This document shows positions 1-9,329 of a stretch of DNA of 61,593 nt, one piece after another. Each line of letters opens with the position of its first letter. Position 1 is the stretch's first letter. A program made the position numbers and the translations under genes. The stretch spans positions 1-61,593 of the forward strand of contig NZ_BDAC01000030.1 of NCBI RefSeq assembly GCF_002091635.1, in the 5' to 3' direction. The notes beneath the pieces are model-generated. The model was given only the letters and a program-made list of their open reading frames with translations, did no database searches and had not been told where the DNA came from. The DNA comes from Pseudomonas indica NBRC 103045. GTDB lineage: Bacteria; Pseudomonadota; Gammaproteobacteria; Pseudomonadales; Pseudomonadaceae.

Positions 1-17
1 GTTCCGATCCGGTTCGG

Positions 18-1034
18 TCAATCGAACAGGCCGAAGGTCATGTAGCTCCACCAGGAGCGGTCGTCGTCGTTGCCTTCGGCTTCGCGTGCATCCTCGCGCG
101 CTTCGTCCTGATTCTCCGGCTTCAGTTCGTCCGGAATCTGTTCTTCGGCATCTTCGTACTGACGGATAACGTCCTGGCTGGCGCGCGTCTGGCCGGGCGG
201 CAGCGGGGTGTCGCTCTCGATCAGGCCTAGCGTGGCCTTGGCCAGCCAGGAGCGATTGTCGGCTTCTTCCTCGCGGGGAACGAACTGGCCGTCCTCGAGG
301 TTGGGGTGGTCCGGGTAGTTCAGCTTCAGGGTTTCCAGGCTGGTCGCGGCCAGGTCGTTCAGACCCAGGCGTTGATAGGCTTCCACCATGACCGCCAGGC
401 CGTCACCGACCGATGGGGTCTCCTGGAAGTTTTCCACGACATAACGCCCACGATTGGCAGCAGCCACATAGGCCTGGCGCTTCAGGTAATAGTGGGCAAC
501 GTGAATTTCGTAGGCGGCCAGCAGGTTGCGCAGGTAGATCATCCGCGCTTTCGCATCGGGGGCGTAACGGCTGTTCGGATAGCGGCTGGTGAGTTGGGCG
601 AATTCGTTGAACGAGTCGCGGGCCGCACCCGGGTCGCGCTTGGTCATGTCCAGCGGCAGGAAGCGGGCCAGCAGGCCTCGGTCCTGGTCGAAAGACGCGA
701 GGCCTTTCAGGTAGTAGGCGTAGTCGACGCTGGGATGCTGCGGGTGCAGGCGGATGAAGCGCTCGGCCGCAGCCTTGGCGGCCTCCGGCTCGACGTTCTT
801 GTAATAGGCGTAGATCAGTTCGAGCTGGGCCTGCTCGGCATAACGGCCGAACGGATAGCGAGATTCGAGCGCCTTGAGCTTGCTGATCGCGCTGGTGTAG
901 CTCTTGCTGTCCAGGTCGGCCTGCGCCTGCTGGTACAGCTCCGTCTCGCTCAGGTTCTCGTCGACCACTTCGTTGGATGAACAGGCGGCGGTAAGGGCGA
1001 GGATGGCGATCAGCAGCAGGTGTTTCACTTGCAT
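18..1034 (-). CDS. bamD: Outer membrane assembly lipoprotein BamD
   Basis: BamD is the essential lipoprotein of the BAM complex that folds beta-barrel proteins into the outer membrane from the periplasmic side. The start at 1034 is chosen because it gives a short lipoprotein signal with lipobox L-T-A-A-C (Cys18); an upstream in-frame start would put an unrelated hydrophilic stretch ahead of the signal. The mature part is rich in tetratricopeptide-like helices (YxxAxxxL patterns, R-Y-P-F-G-R-Y near residue 60), and the 338-residue length is somewhat longer than E. coli BamD because of an acidic C-terminal tail, as in other pseudomonads. It is divergent from rluD, the same arrangement as in P. 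aeruginosa. Confidence 0.95.
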   Translation of the reverse strand: MQVKHLLLIAILALTAACSSNEVVDENLSETELYQQAQADLDSKSYTSAISKLKALESRYPFGRYAEQAQLELIYAYYKNVEPEAAKAAAERFIRLHPQHPSVDYAYYLKGLASFDQDRGLLARFLPLDMTKRDPGAARDSFNEFAQLTSRYPNSRYAPDAKARMIYLRNLLAAYEIHVAHYYLKRQAYVAAANRGRYVVENFQETPSVGDGLAVMVEAYQRLGLNDLAATSLETLKLNYPDHPNLEDGQFVPREEEADNRSWLAKATLGLIESDTPLPPGQTRASQDVIRQYEDAEEQIPDELKPENQDEAREDAREAEGNDDDRSWWSYMTFGLFD

Positions 1035-1082
1035 GGCGGCTTGCGTCCCTGTGACGGCTGGCTGTCGTGTGCAGAGCCGTCC

Positions 1083-1091
1083 TGTTATGAT
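1083..1091 (+). promoter_or_regulatory. Extended -10 promoter element ahead of rluD
   Basis: TG-N-TATGAT matches an extended sigma-70 -10 element. No good -35 hexamer lies 17 bp upstream, which is usual for extended -10 promoters. It would start a transcript about 85 nt before rluD. This is pattern matching only. Confidence 0.4.
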
Positions 1092-1181
1092 GGGCGCCCC
1101 GGAACTACCGGGACAAAAGAAGCCGTATTTAACCACAAGCGAGTAGCCGAACCAAAGGCCGCTCCCCCGCCGTTTCCGAGC

Positions 1182-2153
1182 ATGTCCTCAAATACCGATC
1201 AGGCCATCCAACTCCGTGCCGAGGTGCCGTCCGAACTGGGCGGGCAACGTCTCGATCAGATCGCGGCTCAACTTTTCGCCGAACATTCCCGGTCGCGGCT
1301 GGCTGCCTGGATCAAGGACGGCCGGCTAACGGTGGATGGCGAGGTGCTGCGTCCCCGCGATATCGTCCATGGCGGTTCGCTGCTCGAACTGAATGCCGAG
1401 CAGGAAGCCCAGGGCGAATGGGTGGCGCAGGATATCGAGCTGAACATCGTCTACGAGGACGACCAGTTGCTGGTGCTCGACAAGCCGGCCGGGCTGGTCG
1501 TTCACCCGGCGGCGGGGCATGCCGATGGCACGCTGCTCAATGCCCTGCTGCATCATGTCCCGGACCTGATCAACGTGCCGCGTGCCGGCATCGTCCATCG
1601 CCTCGATAAGGACACCACCGGTCTCATGGTGGTGGCCAAGACACTGCAGGCGCAGACCCGCCTGGTCGAGCAGTTGCAAAAGCGCAGCGTCAGCCGGATC
1701 TACGAGGCCATCGTCATCGGCGTGATCACGGCCGGTGGCAAGATCGACGCTCCTATCGGCCGGCATGGCCAACAACGCCAGCGCATGGCCGTTGTCGAAG
1801 GCGGCAAGCCGGCTGTGAGTCATTACCGTGTGCTGGAGCGCTTCCGCTCGCACACTCACACCCGGATCAAGCTGGAGACCGGCCGGACTCACCAGATCCG
1901 CGTGCACATGAGTCACATCGGCTTTCCATTGGTGGGCGACCCCGTCTACGGTGGCCGTTTCCGCATCCCGCCGGCGGCCAGCCAGACGCTGGTTCAGGCG
2001 CTGAAGGACTTCCCCCGTCAGGCCCTGCATGCGCGCTTTCTCGAGCTGGACCATCCGGTGACTGGCCAACGCATGCGTTGGGAGTCGCCGTTGCCGGATG
2101 ACTTCGTCTGGCTGCTGACGCTGCTGCGGCAGGATCAGGACTCTTTCGTCTGA
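1182..2153 (+). CDS. rluD: 23S rRNA pseudouridine synthase RluD
   Basis: RluD converts uridines 1911, 1915 and 1917 (E. coli numbering) in helix 69 of 23S rRNA to pseudouridine. The 323-residue protein has an N-terminal S4-like RNA-binding domain (about residues 20-80) and a catalytic RluA-type domain with the signature H-R-L-D-K-D-T-T-G, where Asp142 is the expected nucleophile. The start at 1182 (MSSNTDQ) is chosen because the conserved S4 domain begins shortly after; upstream in-frame codons overlap bamD on the other strand. Its TGA stop shares a base with the ATG of the next gene, so the two are co-translated. Confidence 0.95.
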   Translation: MSSNTDQAIQLRAEVPSELGGQRLDQIAAQLFAEHSRSRLAAWIKDGRLTVDGEVLRPRDIVHGGSLLELNAEQEAQGEWVAQDIELNIVYEDDQLLVLDKPAGLVVHPAAGHADGTLLNALLHHVPDLINVPRAGIVHRLDKDTTGLMVVAKTLQAQTRLVEQLQKRSVSRIYEAIVIGVITAGGKIDAPIGRHGQQRQRMAVVEGGKPAVSHYRVLERFRSHTHTRIKLETGRTHQIRVHMSHIGFPLVGDPVYGGRFRIPPAASQTLVQALKDFPRQALHARFLELDHPVTGQRMRWESPLPDDFVWLLTLLRQDQDSFV

Positions 2154-2878
2154 TGGGCGCCGACTGGCTGATCCCGGATTGGCCGGCCCCGGCTGGCGTC
2201 AGGGCTTGCGTCACCACGCGGGAAGGTGGAGTCAGCCAGCCGCCGTTCGACACTTTCAACCTTGGCGATCAAGTGGACGACGTGCCGGCGGCGGTTGCCG
2301 ACAATCGGGCCCGGCTGATACGCAACCTGGAATGCCAGCCCGCCTGGTTGCGTCAGGTTCATGGCATCCAAGTCACCAAGGCCGATCCCCATCGCGTGGA
2401 CGAGGCCGATGCCAGTTGGACCGATACGCCAGGCATTGCCTGCGCGATCCTCACCGCCGATTGCCTGCCGGCGCTGTTCTGCCATCGCTCTGGCGATCGT
2501 GTGGCGGCTGCCCATGCCGGGTGGCGCGGATTGGCTGGCGGTGTGCTGGAAGCCACGCTGGATGCGCTGGCCGTACCGGCCGACGAGGTATTGGTCTGGC
2601 TCGGTCCGGCCATCGGCCCCGCAGCGTTCGAAGTTGGGCCGGAAGTCCGCGAGGCGTTCGTCCGTAGCCATGCGCAAGCCGACTCGGCGTTCCGTCCCAG
2701 TGAGAATCAGGGCCGCTACATGGCGGATATCTACCAACTCGCCCGGATTCGTCTGGCTGCCCGTGGGGTGACAGCCGTATACGGCGGCGACTGGTGCACG
2801 TTTAGCGACCCGCGTTTCTTCTCGTATCGGCGCAGCGCCCGCACCGGGCGGTTTGCGTCCCTCATCTGGCTGGAATAG
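2153..2878 (+). CDS. pgeF: Peptidoglycan editing factor PgeF (YfiH / laccase-domain family)
   Basis: This family was first described as multicopper polyphenol oxidase and is now linked to removal of mis-incorporated L-serine from peptidoglycan precursors in E. coli. The 241-residue protein shows the family metal-site motifs: a Cys in T-A-D-C-L-P and the His-bearing A-H-A-G-W-R-G. It overlaps the rluD stop codon by one base, and the rluD-pgeF-clpB order is conserved in Pseudomonas. The substrate is assigned from family knowledge, not from this sequence. Confidence 0.9.
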   Translation: MGADWLIPDWPAPAGVRACVTTREGGVSQPPFDTFNLGDQVDDVPAAVADNRARLIRNLECQPAWLRQVHGIQVTKADPHRVDEADASWTDTPGIACAILTADCLPALFCHRSGDRVAAAHAGWRGLAGGVLEATLDALAVPADEVLVWLGPAIGPAAFEVGPEVREAFVRSHAQADSAFRPSENQGRYMADIYQLARIRLAARGVTAVYGGDWCTFSDPRFFSYRRSARTGRFASLIWLE

Positions 2879-2943
2879 CCCTTCGGGCCGGCCAGACCTC
2901 CTTCCTGCAACGCCCAAGGCTGATCCGGGTCAAAGACCTGAGC

Positions 2944-2971
2944 CTTGAATCGACCAGAATCGTCCTTATCT
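2944..2971 (+). promoter_or_regulatory. Candidate sigma-32 (RpoH) promoter for clpB
   Basis: CTTGAAT, a 13-bp spacer, then CCTTATCT resembles the heat-shock consensus CTTGAAA-N11-16-CCCCATNT. It lies about 80 bp before the clpB start in an otherwise non-coding gap, which fits the known heat induction of clpB. Confidence 0.55.
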
Positions 2972-3048
2972 AGCGTTCATCTCGGCAGGTTTTTCGTCAC
3001 CAGGTGTGCTCATCGCGCCGGCCTGCTCCCAACCGGAAGGATGACTTC

Positions 3049-5613
3049 ATGCGAATCGACCGATTGACCAGCAAGCTGCAGCTTGCACTCTCCGACGCCC
3101 AGTCCCTGGCCGTCGGTCTCGACCATCCGGCGATCGAGCCGTTGCACCTCATGCAGGCCCTGCTCGATCAGCAGGGTGGTTCGATCAAGCCTCTGCTGAT
3201 GCAGGTGGGTTTCGACATCAATGGCCTTCGTCAGGCTCTGACCCAGGAACTCGACCGGCTCCCGAAAATCCAGAACCCCACCGGCGACATCAACCTGTCC
3301 CAGGACTTGGCGCGCCTGCTCAACCAGGCCGACCGGCTGGCCCAGCAGAAGGGTGATCAGTTCATTTCCAGTGAATTGGTGCTGCTTGCGGCGATGGACG
3401 AGAACACCCGCCTGGGCAAGCTGTTGCTGGGGCAGGGGGTATCGAAGAAAGCGCTGGAAAACGCCATCGCCAACCTGCGGGGTGGCCAGGCGGTGAACGA
3501 CCCCAACGCCGAGGAGTCCCGCCAGGCGCTGGATAAATACACCGTCGACCTGACCAAGCGCGCCGAGGAAGGCAAGCTCGATCCGGTGATCGGTCGTGAC
3601 GACGAAATCCGCCGGACCGTCCAGGTCCTGCAACGCCGCACCAAGAACAATCCGGTGCTGATCGGCGAGCCCGGCGTCGGTAAGACGGCCATCGTCGAAG
3701 GGTTGGCCCAGCGCATCGTCAACGGCGAAGTGCCGGATGGCCTGAAAGACAAGCGTCTGCTGTCCCTGGACATGGGGGCCCTGATCGCCGGTGCCAAATT
3801 CCGCGGCGAATTCGAGGAGCGTCTGAAGGCCGTGCTCAATGAGCTGGCCAAGCAGGAAGGGCGCGTCATCCTGTTCATCGACGAACTGCATACCATGGTG
3901 GGCGCGGGCAAGGCCGAGGGCGCCATGGACGCTGGCAACATGCTCAAGCCGGCGCTGGCGCGGGGCGAGTTGCATTGCGTAGGCGCCACCACCCTGGATG
4001 AGTATCGCCAGTACATCGAGAAGGACGCGGCGCTCGAGCGGCGCTTCCAGAAGGTGCTGGTGGACGAGCCGAGCGAGGAGGACACCATTGCTATCCTGCG
4101 CGGCCTCAAGGAGCGCTACGAAGTGCACCACGGGGTGACCATCACGGACGGTGCGATCATTGCCGCGGCCAAGCTCAGCCATCGCTACATCACCGATCGC
4201 CAGTTGCCGGACAAGGCTATCGACCTGATCGACGAGGCAGCCAGCCGTATCCGCATGGAGATCGACTCCAAGCCGGAAGAACTCGATCGCCTGGAACGTC
4301 GGCTGATCCAGCTGAAGATCGAACGCGAGGCGCTGAAGAAGGAGGAGGACGAAGCGACCCGCAAGCGCCTGGCCAAGCTGGAGGAAGACATCGCCAAGCT
4401 GGAGAAGGAATACGCCGACCTCGAGGAAATCTGGAAGTCAGAGAAAGCCGAGGTACAGGGCTCGGCGCAGATCCAGCAGAAGATCGAGCAGGCCAAGACC
4501 GAGCTGGAGGCCGCACGGCGCAAGGGCGATCTGAACCGCATGGCCGAGTTGCAATACGGTGTGATTCCCGATCTGGAGCGCAGTCTGCAGATGGTCGACC
4601 AGCACGGCAAGGCGGAGAACCAGTTGCTGCGCAACAAGGTAACCGACGAAGAAATCGCCGAGGTGGTTTCCAAGTGGACCGGTATTCCGGTTGCCAAGAT
4701 GCTCGAAGGCGAGCGCGAAAAGCTGCTGAAAATGGAAGACATGCTGCACCAGCGCGTGATCGGGCAGCACGAAGCGGTGGTTGCCGTGGCCAACGCCGTG
4801 CGGCGCTCCCGTGCCGGTCTGGCAGACCCGAACCGGCCGAGCGGGTCCTTCCTCTTCCTCGGCCCGACCGGGGTGGGTAAGACCGAGTTGTGCAAGGCGC
4901 TGGCCGAGTTTCTCTTCGATACGGAAGAGGCGCTGGTGCGCATCGATATGTCCGAGTTCATGGAGAAGCACTCCGTGGCGCGGTTGATCGGTGCACCTCC
5001 GGGATATATCGGCTACGAAGAGGGCGGTTACCTGACCGAAGCGGTGCGCCGCAAGCCCTATTCGGTGGTGTTGCTGGATGAAGTGGAAAAGGCGCACCCG
5101 GATGTGTTCAACATTCTCTTGCAGGTGCTCGAGGACGGCCGTCTGACCGATAGCCACGGCCGCACGGTGGACTTCCGCAATACCGTGGTGGTGATGACCT
5201 CCAACCTCGGCTCGGCGCAGATTCAGGAGCTGGTCGGCGATCCCGAGGCGCAGCGGGCGGCGGTCATGGATGCGGTCAGCAGTCACTTCCGTCCGGAGTT
5301 CGTCAACCGTATCGACGAGGTGGTGGTGTTCGAACCGCTGGCGCGCGAGCAGATCGCCGGTATCGCCGGCATCCAGTTGCAACGCCTGCGTAAGCGGTTG
5401 GCCGAGCGGGAGCTGAGTCTGGACCTGTCCGACGAGGCATTGGACAAGCTGATCGCGGTCGGTTACGACCCGGTATACGGGGCACGGCCGTTGAAGCGTG
5501 CGATTCAGCGCTGGATCGAAAACCCGTTGGCGCAGTTGATCCTAGCGGGCAAATTCGAGCCGGGTGCGAGCATCGCTGCAAAGGTGGAGGGCGACGAGAT
5601 CGTCTTTGCCTGA
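3049..5613 (+). CDS. clpB: ATP-dependent disaggregase ClpB
   Basis: ClpB is the hexameric AAA+ disaggregase that works with DnaK to rescue aggregated proteins in the cytoplasm after heat stress. The 854-residue protein has the full family layout: N-terminal Clp-N domain, first AAA domain with Walker A G-E-P-G-V-G-K-T (about residue 205), the long coiled-coil middle domain rich in Glu/Lys (about 410-520), and second AAA domain with G-P-T-G-V-G-K-T (about 605). The start at 3049 (MRIDRLTSK) matches the family N-terminus and follows a GGAAGGA ribosome site; an earlier in-frame start adds 15 unrelated residues. Confidence 0.98.
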   Translation: MRIDRLTSKLQLALSDAQSLAVGLDHPAIEPLHLMQALLDQQGGSIKPLLMQVGFDINGLRQALTQELDRLPKIQNPTGDINLSQDLARLLNQADRLAQQKGDQFISSELVLLAAMDENTRLGKLLLGQGVSKKALENAIANLRGGQAVNDPNAEESRQALDKYTVDLTKRAEEGKLDPVIGRDDEIRRTVQVLQRRTKNNPVLIGEPGVGKTAIVEGLAQRIVNGEVPDGLKDKRLLSLDMGALIAGAKFRGEFEERLKAVLNELAKQEGRVILFIDELHTMVGAGKAEGAMDAGNMLKPALARGELHCVGATTLDEYRQYIEKDAALERRFQKVLVDEPSEEDTIAILRGLKERYEVHHGVTITDGAIIAAAKLSHRYITDRQLPDKAIDLIDEAASRIRMEIDSKPEELDRLERRLIQLKIEREALKKEEDEATRKRLAKLEEDIAKLEKEYADLEEIWKSEKAEVQGSAQIQQKIEQAKTELEAARRKGDLNRMAELQYGVIPDLERSLQMVDQHGKAENQLLRNKVTDEEIAEVVSKWTGIPVAKMLEGEREKLLKMEDMLHQRVIGQHEAVVAVANAVRRSRAGLADPNRPSGSFLFLGPTGVGKTELCKALAEFLFDTEEALVRIDMSEFMEKHSVARLIGAPPGYIGYEEGGYLTEAVRRKPYSVVLLDEVEKAHPDVFNILLQVLEDGRLTDSHGRTVDFRNTVVVMTSNLGSAQIQELVGDPEAQRAAVMDAVSSHFRPEFVNRIDEVVVFEPLAREQIAGIAGIQLQRLRKRLAERELSLDLSDEALDKLIAVGYDPVYGARPLKRAIQRWIENPLAQLILAGKFEPGASIAAKVEGDEIVFA

Positions 5614-5632
5614 CGGCTTTAGGCGAAACGTG

Positions 5633-5661
5633 AAGGCGATGGGGAGACCCATCGCCTTTTT
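5633..5661. terminator. Rho-independent terminator after clpB
   Basis: An 11-bp perfect stem (AAGGCGATGGG with its complement) and a 4-nt loop followed by a run of T. It lies between convergent clpB and the PilZ gene and may serve both strands, since the stem starts with AA. Confidence 0.85.
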
Positions 5662-5669
5662 GTTTGTGG

Positions 5670-6008
5670 CTAACCGTGGCCTTTCAGCAGGCGTTTGAGC
5701 GCTTGGGCCTGCTCTTCGGCCAAATCGATGATGTGGAAGCCGGCCCAGCAGTGCTGGCCATCGGCGCCGGGGCGCTGCCAGAGGCAATCGGCACCGAGGC
5801 GGATTTCTTCGATGCCTTCGATCGTCTGGGCTGGAACCAGGCGGAACTCCCAGAGCGAGTCGGCATTCAGGAGCTCTTCGCTGAACAGCATGAAGCCTTC
5901 GGTGGAGAGATCGACGACGCGGCCCAGATTGCGCCCGGAATGCAACTCGAAGGCATCCAGGGGCGGTTCGGCTGTTTGGCGCTCTTGCTGGCGACGCTCT
6001 TTTTCCAT
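5670..6008 (-). CDS. PilZ-domain c-di-GMP-binding protein
   Basis: A single-domain protein of 112 residues. It carries both c-di-GMP contact motifs of PilZ domains: R-x3-R near the N-terminus (Arg6 to Arg10) and D-L-S-T-E-G, matching D/N-x-S-x-x-G. The start at 6008 is preferred to an earlier in-frame codon because AGGAG sits 10 nt upstream and the PilZ fold begins at once. It lies 13 nt after the stop of the DUF1631 gene, so the two are probably co-transcribed and possibly functionally paired. The effector target is unknown. Confidence 0.85.
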   Translation of the reverse strand: MEKERRQQERQTAEPPLDAFELHSGRNLGRVVDLSTEGFMLFSEELLNADSLWEFRLVPAQTIEGIEEIRLGADCLWQRPGADGQHCWAGFHIIDLAEEQAQALKRLLKGHG

Positions 6009-6021
6009 TGGCGGCGGGCTC

Positions 6022-8292
6022 CTAGCGGGAATCACTTCTGCGGCCAGTCAGGCGCTGCAGCAGGCGGTAAATGACATTCAGGGCTCGGTCCATCAGGGGT
6101 TTGGGCGGCTCGGTCGGCAGAATGCGCACCAGGCCCGACTCCATGTCGCCGGCCAGTTGCGCGAGGGACTTCACTGCGGCACGTTGGCCGCTGTGATCGA
6201 CGAACATGTAGTTTTGTGTGGTCGAGCTGAACCACGACAACTTCAGGATGCGTTTCTGCTCTCCGCCAAATTCGAACCAGGTGCCGAATTCGACGCGCTG
6301 GAGTTCGTCGGCCAACTGCCGGCTGCTCCCGGTCAACGCGATCCCTTCGGTTCCGGCATCGACCGCGGCGGCGACACCTGTGCCCACATCCGGCGCGGCT
6401 TTCGACGACGCTTGAATGGGGGCGGCCGGAGTGACTGGGCTGTGCTGCTCAGTCTTGCTGGGTTGCTGGTCGATGCTCAAGCCTTTGAGCAGGCGGCTGA
6501 TGTCGGCTTCGTGATGGCCAAGCAGCTGCAACCCTTTGCGTAATTCTTCCCGTATTCCTTGCACGGTTTCCTGGTTTTCGTGGCTGCCATTACGGATCAG
6601 GTGTTCGGCTACTTCGCTTGCGCGTCGCCATTCGCTGCTCTGTTCGCCGTGGCGTAGCTGGATGAAAACCAGTACATCGGTCCAGCTCTGTTCGAGAAAA
6701 CTGCGGATCGCGGCAGGCGGCATCTGATCGGCGAGGCTGCGGGCGATGACGTCGGTCGCCTGTCGGCGAGCATCGAGCAGCTTGTCCCGGCCTTTCGCCG
6801 CCTCGATGGCGCGCCGCTCACGAAGCTCCACCCTGTGCCTGAGGGTGGCGACGAATAGCGTGAACTCGTCGAGCAGGCTTTCGAACAGCCCCAGGTCGCC
6901 CTCGAAGTGCTGGATCACGCGCTCCACCACCCAGTGCACCTTGTTCAGCAATTCGCCGTCTTCGCCATCGCCACCATAGATGACCGCTGCCTGGGCCAGA
7001 CTGTTGAGCAGGCGGCGTGCGGGGTGGCTGTGTTCGGTGAACAGGCTCCGATCTTGAAGAGCCAGTTTCAGGTAGGGGGTATGCAGGTGCGACAGGGCAA
7101 TCTTGTAGCTATCGCCCAATTCGTCGTCGTCGAGGATGAAATCGAACAGCATGCCCACCAGGTCGATCACGTCGGCCTGTTCCGAGGCCATTCTCCCTTG
7201 GCCGCTCGCATCGCTCCGGCTTTCCAATTGTTGGTGAAGCTCTGCTTTCAAACGATCGACTTTCTGCGGTTCCCGCAGCCGTTGGGCAAGCTCCTCGGCC
7301 GACTGGCCCTGCAAGCGATTCAGTGCTTCCAGCAGTTCACTGGCGCTGTAGGTCCGCTTGGCTGAAGGCGGCGCGAAGCTATCGATACTCGGCGTGCCAC
7401 CCAGAAGCGGCGCTTCGGTCTTGTGCAGCCTGTAATCGTCCAGCAGGGCGGTGAGACCGCCGAATAGCGCACCCGGATTACTGGGGGGCGGGGCGCTCAA
7501 ATCCTGAGGCGGCGCACTTGCGTTGGATATCGTCGCGGGGGAGGGGGCGTCCGGCGTTTTCGTCGGCTTATCCACCGGAGCGGGCGAGCGCTGTGCAGTG
7601 TATTTCAGGTTCGGCAGTATGCCGGCCTCGATCAGCCGTGCGTTCAGGGCTTCGTAGAGTCCGTCGAGGTTCTGCATCAACAGACGATCGAAGAGCACAT
7701 AAAGGATGGTCTTGATCTTCACGTGCATGGCGCAGGGAGCCATCGCTTCGCGCAGCGACGATGCGATCGCCAGGGGGCCGAAGGGATTGCTGTCTTCGCC
7801 GAGCTTGCGTCCCTCGTTCAGGACCGCCAGGCGCTGGTCGAGGGCGAAAAGCGACTGTGCACACCGCGCCTTGACCCGGCTGACCATGTTACTGACCTGC
7901 AGGCTTTCTTCGTACTCGTCGTTCTGCACCAGAGCAAGCTGTTCGGCGTCCAGATCGACCGGTATTTCCGAGGCGGTGCGTCCTTCGATGAACTCGTCGA
8001 AGCGCCGGGCGATGCTCTGGTGGTAGAGGCGCTCGATATGTGGCCATTGTTGGCGAATGTCGCGCATGCTGTCGAAGAACAGGGTCTGGACCTGGTTGTT
8101 TTCGGCTTTCTCGGCGCAATCGAACAGCGTGTCTTCGGCGTGACTGAACACCAGATCGAGGTGTTCGGCCAAGTGATTCATCGCCAACTTGCGGCAACCC
8201 TGTACCAGCTCGCTGAAGCGTGGCTGGATGACACGGTTGGCCAGGATGCTGACGGTTCTGGGTGTTTCGGGTGGGGTGCCTTGGGAGCTCAT
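6022..8292 (-). CDS. DUF1631 family protein (paralogue 1)
   Basis: A 756-residue soluble protein of the DUF1631 family, often mislabelled thymidine phosphorylase; no catalytic motif or membrane segment is visible. The start at 8292 (MSSQGTPPE) is the first ATG after the tRNA-side promoter region; the longer open frame runs into the tRNA-Asn gene. Shared blocks with the protein at 27378-29699 include the S-H-P-A-R-R-L-L-N motif, an F-I-L-D-D segment and a C-terminal module ending in a small beta-rich domain (W-F-E-F ... Y-M-F-V). It is followed by the PilZ gene in the same operon, which suggests a link to c-di-GMP signalling or surface behaviour; function is not known. Confidence 0.85.
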   Translation of the reverse strand: MSSQGTPPETPRTVSILANRVIQPRFSELVQGCRKLAMNHLAEHLDLVFSHAEDTLFDCAEKAENNQVQTLFFDSMRDIRQQWPHIERLYHQSIARRFDEFIEGRTASEIPVDLDAEQLALVQNDEYEESLQVSNMVSRVKARCAQSLFALDQRLAVLNEGRKLGEDSNPFGPLAIASSLREAMAPCAMHVKIKTILYVLFDRLLMQNLDGLYEALNARLIEAGILPNLKYTAQRSPAPVDKPTKTPDAPSPATISNASAPPQDLSAPPPSNPGALFGGLTALLDDYRLHKTEAPLLGGTPSIDSFAPPSAKRTYSASELLEALNRLQGQSAEELAQRLREPQKVDRLKAELHQQLESRSDASGQGRMASEQADVIDLVGMLFDFILDDDELGDSYKIALSHLHTPYLKLALQDRSLFTEHSHPARRLLNSLAQAAVIYGGDGEDGELLNKVHWVVERVIQHFEGDLGLFESLLDEFTLFVATLRHRVELRERRAIEAAKGRDKLLDARRQATDVIARSLADQMPPAAIRSFLEQSWTDVLVFIQLRHGEQSSEWRRASEVAEHLIRNGSHENQETVQGIREELRKGLQLLGHHEADISRLLKGLSIDQQPSKTEQHSPVTPAAPIQASSKAAPDVGTGVAAAVDAGTEGIALTGSSRQLADELQRVEFGTWFEFGGEQKRILKLSWFSSTTQNYMFVDHSGQRAAVKSLAQLAGDMESGLVRILPTEPPKPLMDRALNVIYRLLQRLTGRRSDSR

Positions 8293-8407
8293 GGATGGTC
8301 CTGGCTGAGCCTCGCGCTCGGCATGTCCTGGCCGAGCGCAAACTTCGCACAGATATAACAGTCGTGCTGAGAACTGCAAAGCATTGTATGAAGAAGAAAA
8401 TTCAGGG

Positions 8408-8435
8408 TTGACAGGCGCGCGCGGAACCGTAAAAT
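8408..8435 (+). promoter_or_regulatory. Sigma-70 promoter of the tRNA operon
   Basis: TTGACA, a 16-bp spacer and TAAAAT form a near-consensus promoter, followed by a GC-rich discriminator (GGCGCGCC) of the kind found at stringently controlled stable-RNA promoters. It lies about 65 bp before tRNA-Asn. Confidence 0.8.
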
Positions 8436-8499
8436 GGCGCGCCTCTGATACGGGAATCCGGTAACGCCGGACCAGTAAGGAGATTGGAAGGCTCGTCGT

Positions 8500-8575
<76 letters not shown>

Positions 8576-8584
8576 ACTTCCAAG

Positions 8585-8661
8585 CGGGGTATAGCGCAGT
8601 CCGGTAGCGCGCCTGCTTTGGGAGCAGGATGTCGGGAGTTCGAATCTCTCTACCCCGACCA
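8585..8661 (+). tRNA. tRNA-Pro (anticodon TGG)
   Basis: A 77-nt cloverleaf with acceptor CGGGGTA / TACCCCG, anticodon loop TTTGGGA, T-arm AGTTCGAATCT and encoded CCA. It lies 9 nt after tRNA-Asn. Confidence 0.98.
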
Positions 8662-8666
8662 TCTCA

Positions 8667-8742
8667 GGGTCGTTAGCTCAGTCGGTAGAGCAGTTGGCTT
8701 TTAACCAATTGGTCGTAGGTTCGAATCCTACACGACCCACCA
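8667..8742 (+). tRNA. tRNA-Lys (anticodon TTT)
   Basis: A 76-nt cloverleaf with acceptor GGGTCGT / ACGACCC, anticodon loop CTTTTAA, T-arm GGTTCGAATCC and encoded CCA. Last gene of the tRNA operon. Confidence 0.98.
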
Positions 8743-8750
8743 TTTCAAAG

Positions 8751-8776
8751 AAGCCCACCTCATCAGGTGGGCTTTT
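8751..8776 (+). terminator. Rho-independent terminator of the tRNA operon
   Basis: A 10-bp perfect stem AAGCCCACCT / AGGTGGGCTT with a 4-nt loop and a T tract, 8 nt after the CCA end of tRNA-Lys. Confidence 0.9.
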
Positions 8777-8920
8777 TCATTTCTGGCATTCGCTGAGAGG
8801 GTGCCACGACTTCGATTTCTATCCACCGTGTGTGGCGCGTTTATTTGGGGCTATCTCACATCCAGCCGGCGGATCGGGTTGCTAGACTGCCACGCCCAGT
8901 TAAGCCTCCAGGTCATGATG

Positions 8921-9277
8921 ATGCGTTGGATAGCGATCGCTTTCAGCTTATTGACTATTGCCGCCTGCAACGACAGCGCTCCCTCCGCCACTCCGGTTTC
9001 CAATGCGGCGGAGAAAACGGCGGTGGTGTCTGGCAAGTGTGATGCCTTGCGGGACTATGAGGCACCTTCGCAGCGCTTCGATGAACGTGCCCAAGATTTG
9101 GCCCATGCGACAGGTTGCTTCATCGAGACCGATCTCTCCGAGACGGAGAGCGTTCAGGTGCCTGCCGTGAAAGGGGTTCTGACCATTCGAGAGGCGATAG
9201 CCAAGTCGCTCGAAGGAACGTCCTTGAAGATCACGCGCAACGAGCCCGATCTGATCGCCGTGGACGTGAATAAATGA
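8921..9277 (+). CDS. Small STN-domain lipoprotein
   Basis: The protein of 118 residues begins with a lipoprotein signal (MRWIAIAFSLLTIAAC, Cys16) and ends in what looks like an STN domain, the short module found at the N-terminus of secretins and of signalling TonB receptors: a segment like L-A-x-A-T-G, then V-x-G-x-L-T-I-R-E-A-I-A-K-S-L-E-G-T, then a final I-x-V strand. Three ATG codons follow one another at 8915, 8918 and 8921; 8921 is chosen because AGG lies 8 nt upstream. No partner receptor, sigma or anti-sigma gene is next to it, so its role is open. Confidence 0.7.
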   Translation: MRWIAIAFSLLTIAACNDSAPSATPVSNAAEKTAVVSGKCDALRDYEAPSQRFDERAQDLAHATGCFIETDLSETESVQVPAVKGVLTIREAIAKSLEGTSLKITRNEPDLIAVDVNK

Positions 9278-9287
9278 TGCTCTGAAT

Positions 9288-9320
9288 ATGTCGGTGAGCC
9301 GGAGCGCGGATCGCCGACAT
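9288..9320. terminator. Possible hairpin terminator between convergent genes
   Basis: An inverted repeat (ATGTCGGTGA against TCGCCGACAT, one mismatch) lies between the lipoprotein and ndh ends; a TTTT run follows a few bases later. The loop is long, so termination is only possible. Confidence 0.35.
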
Positions 9321-9329
9321 CAGCCCTTT

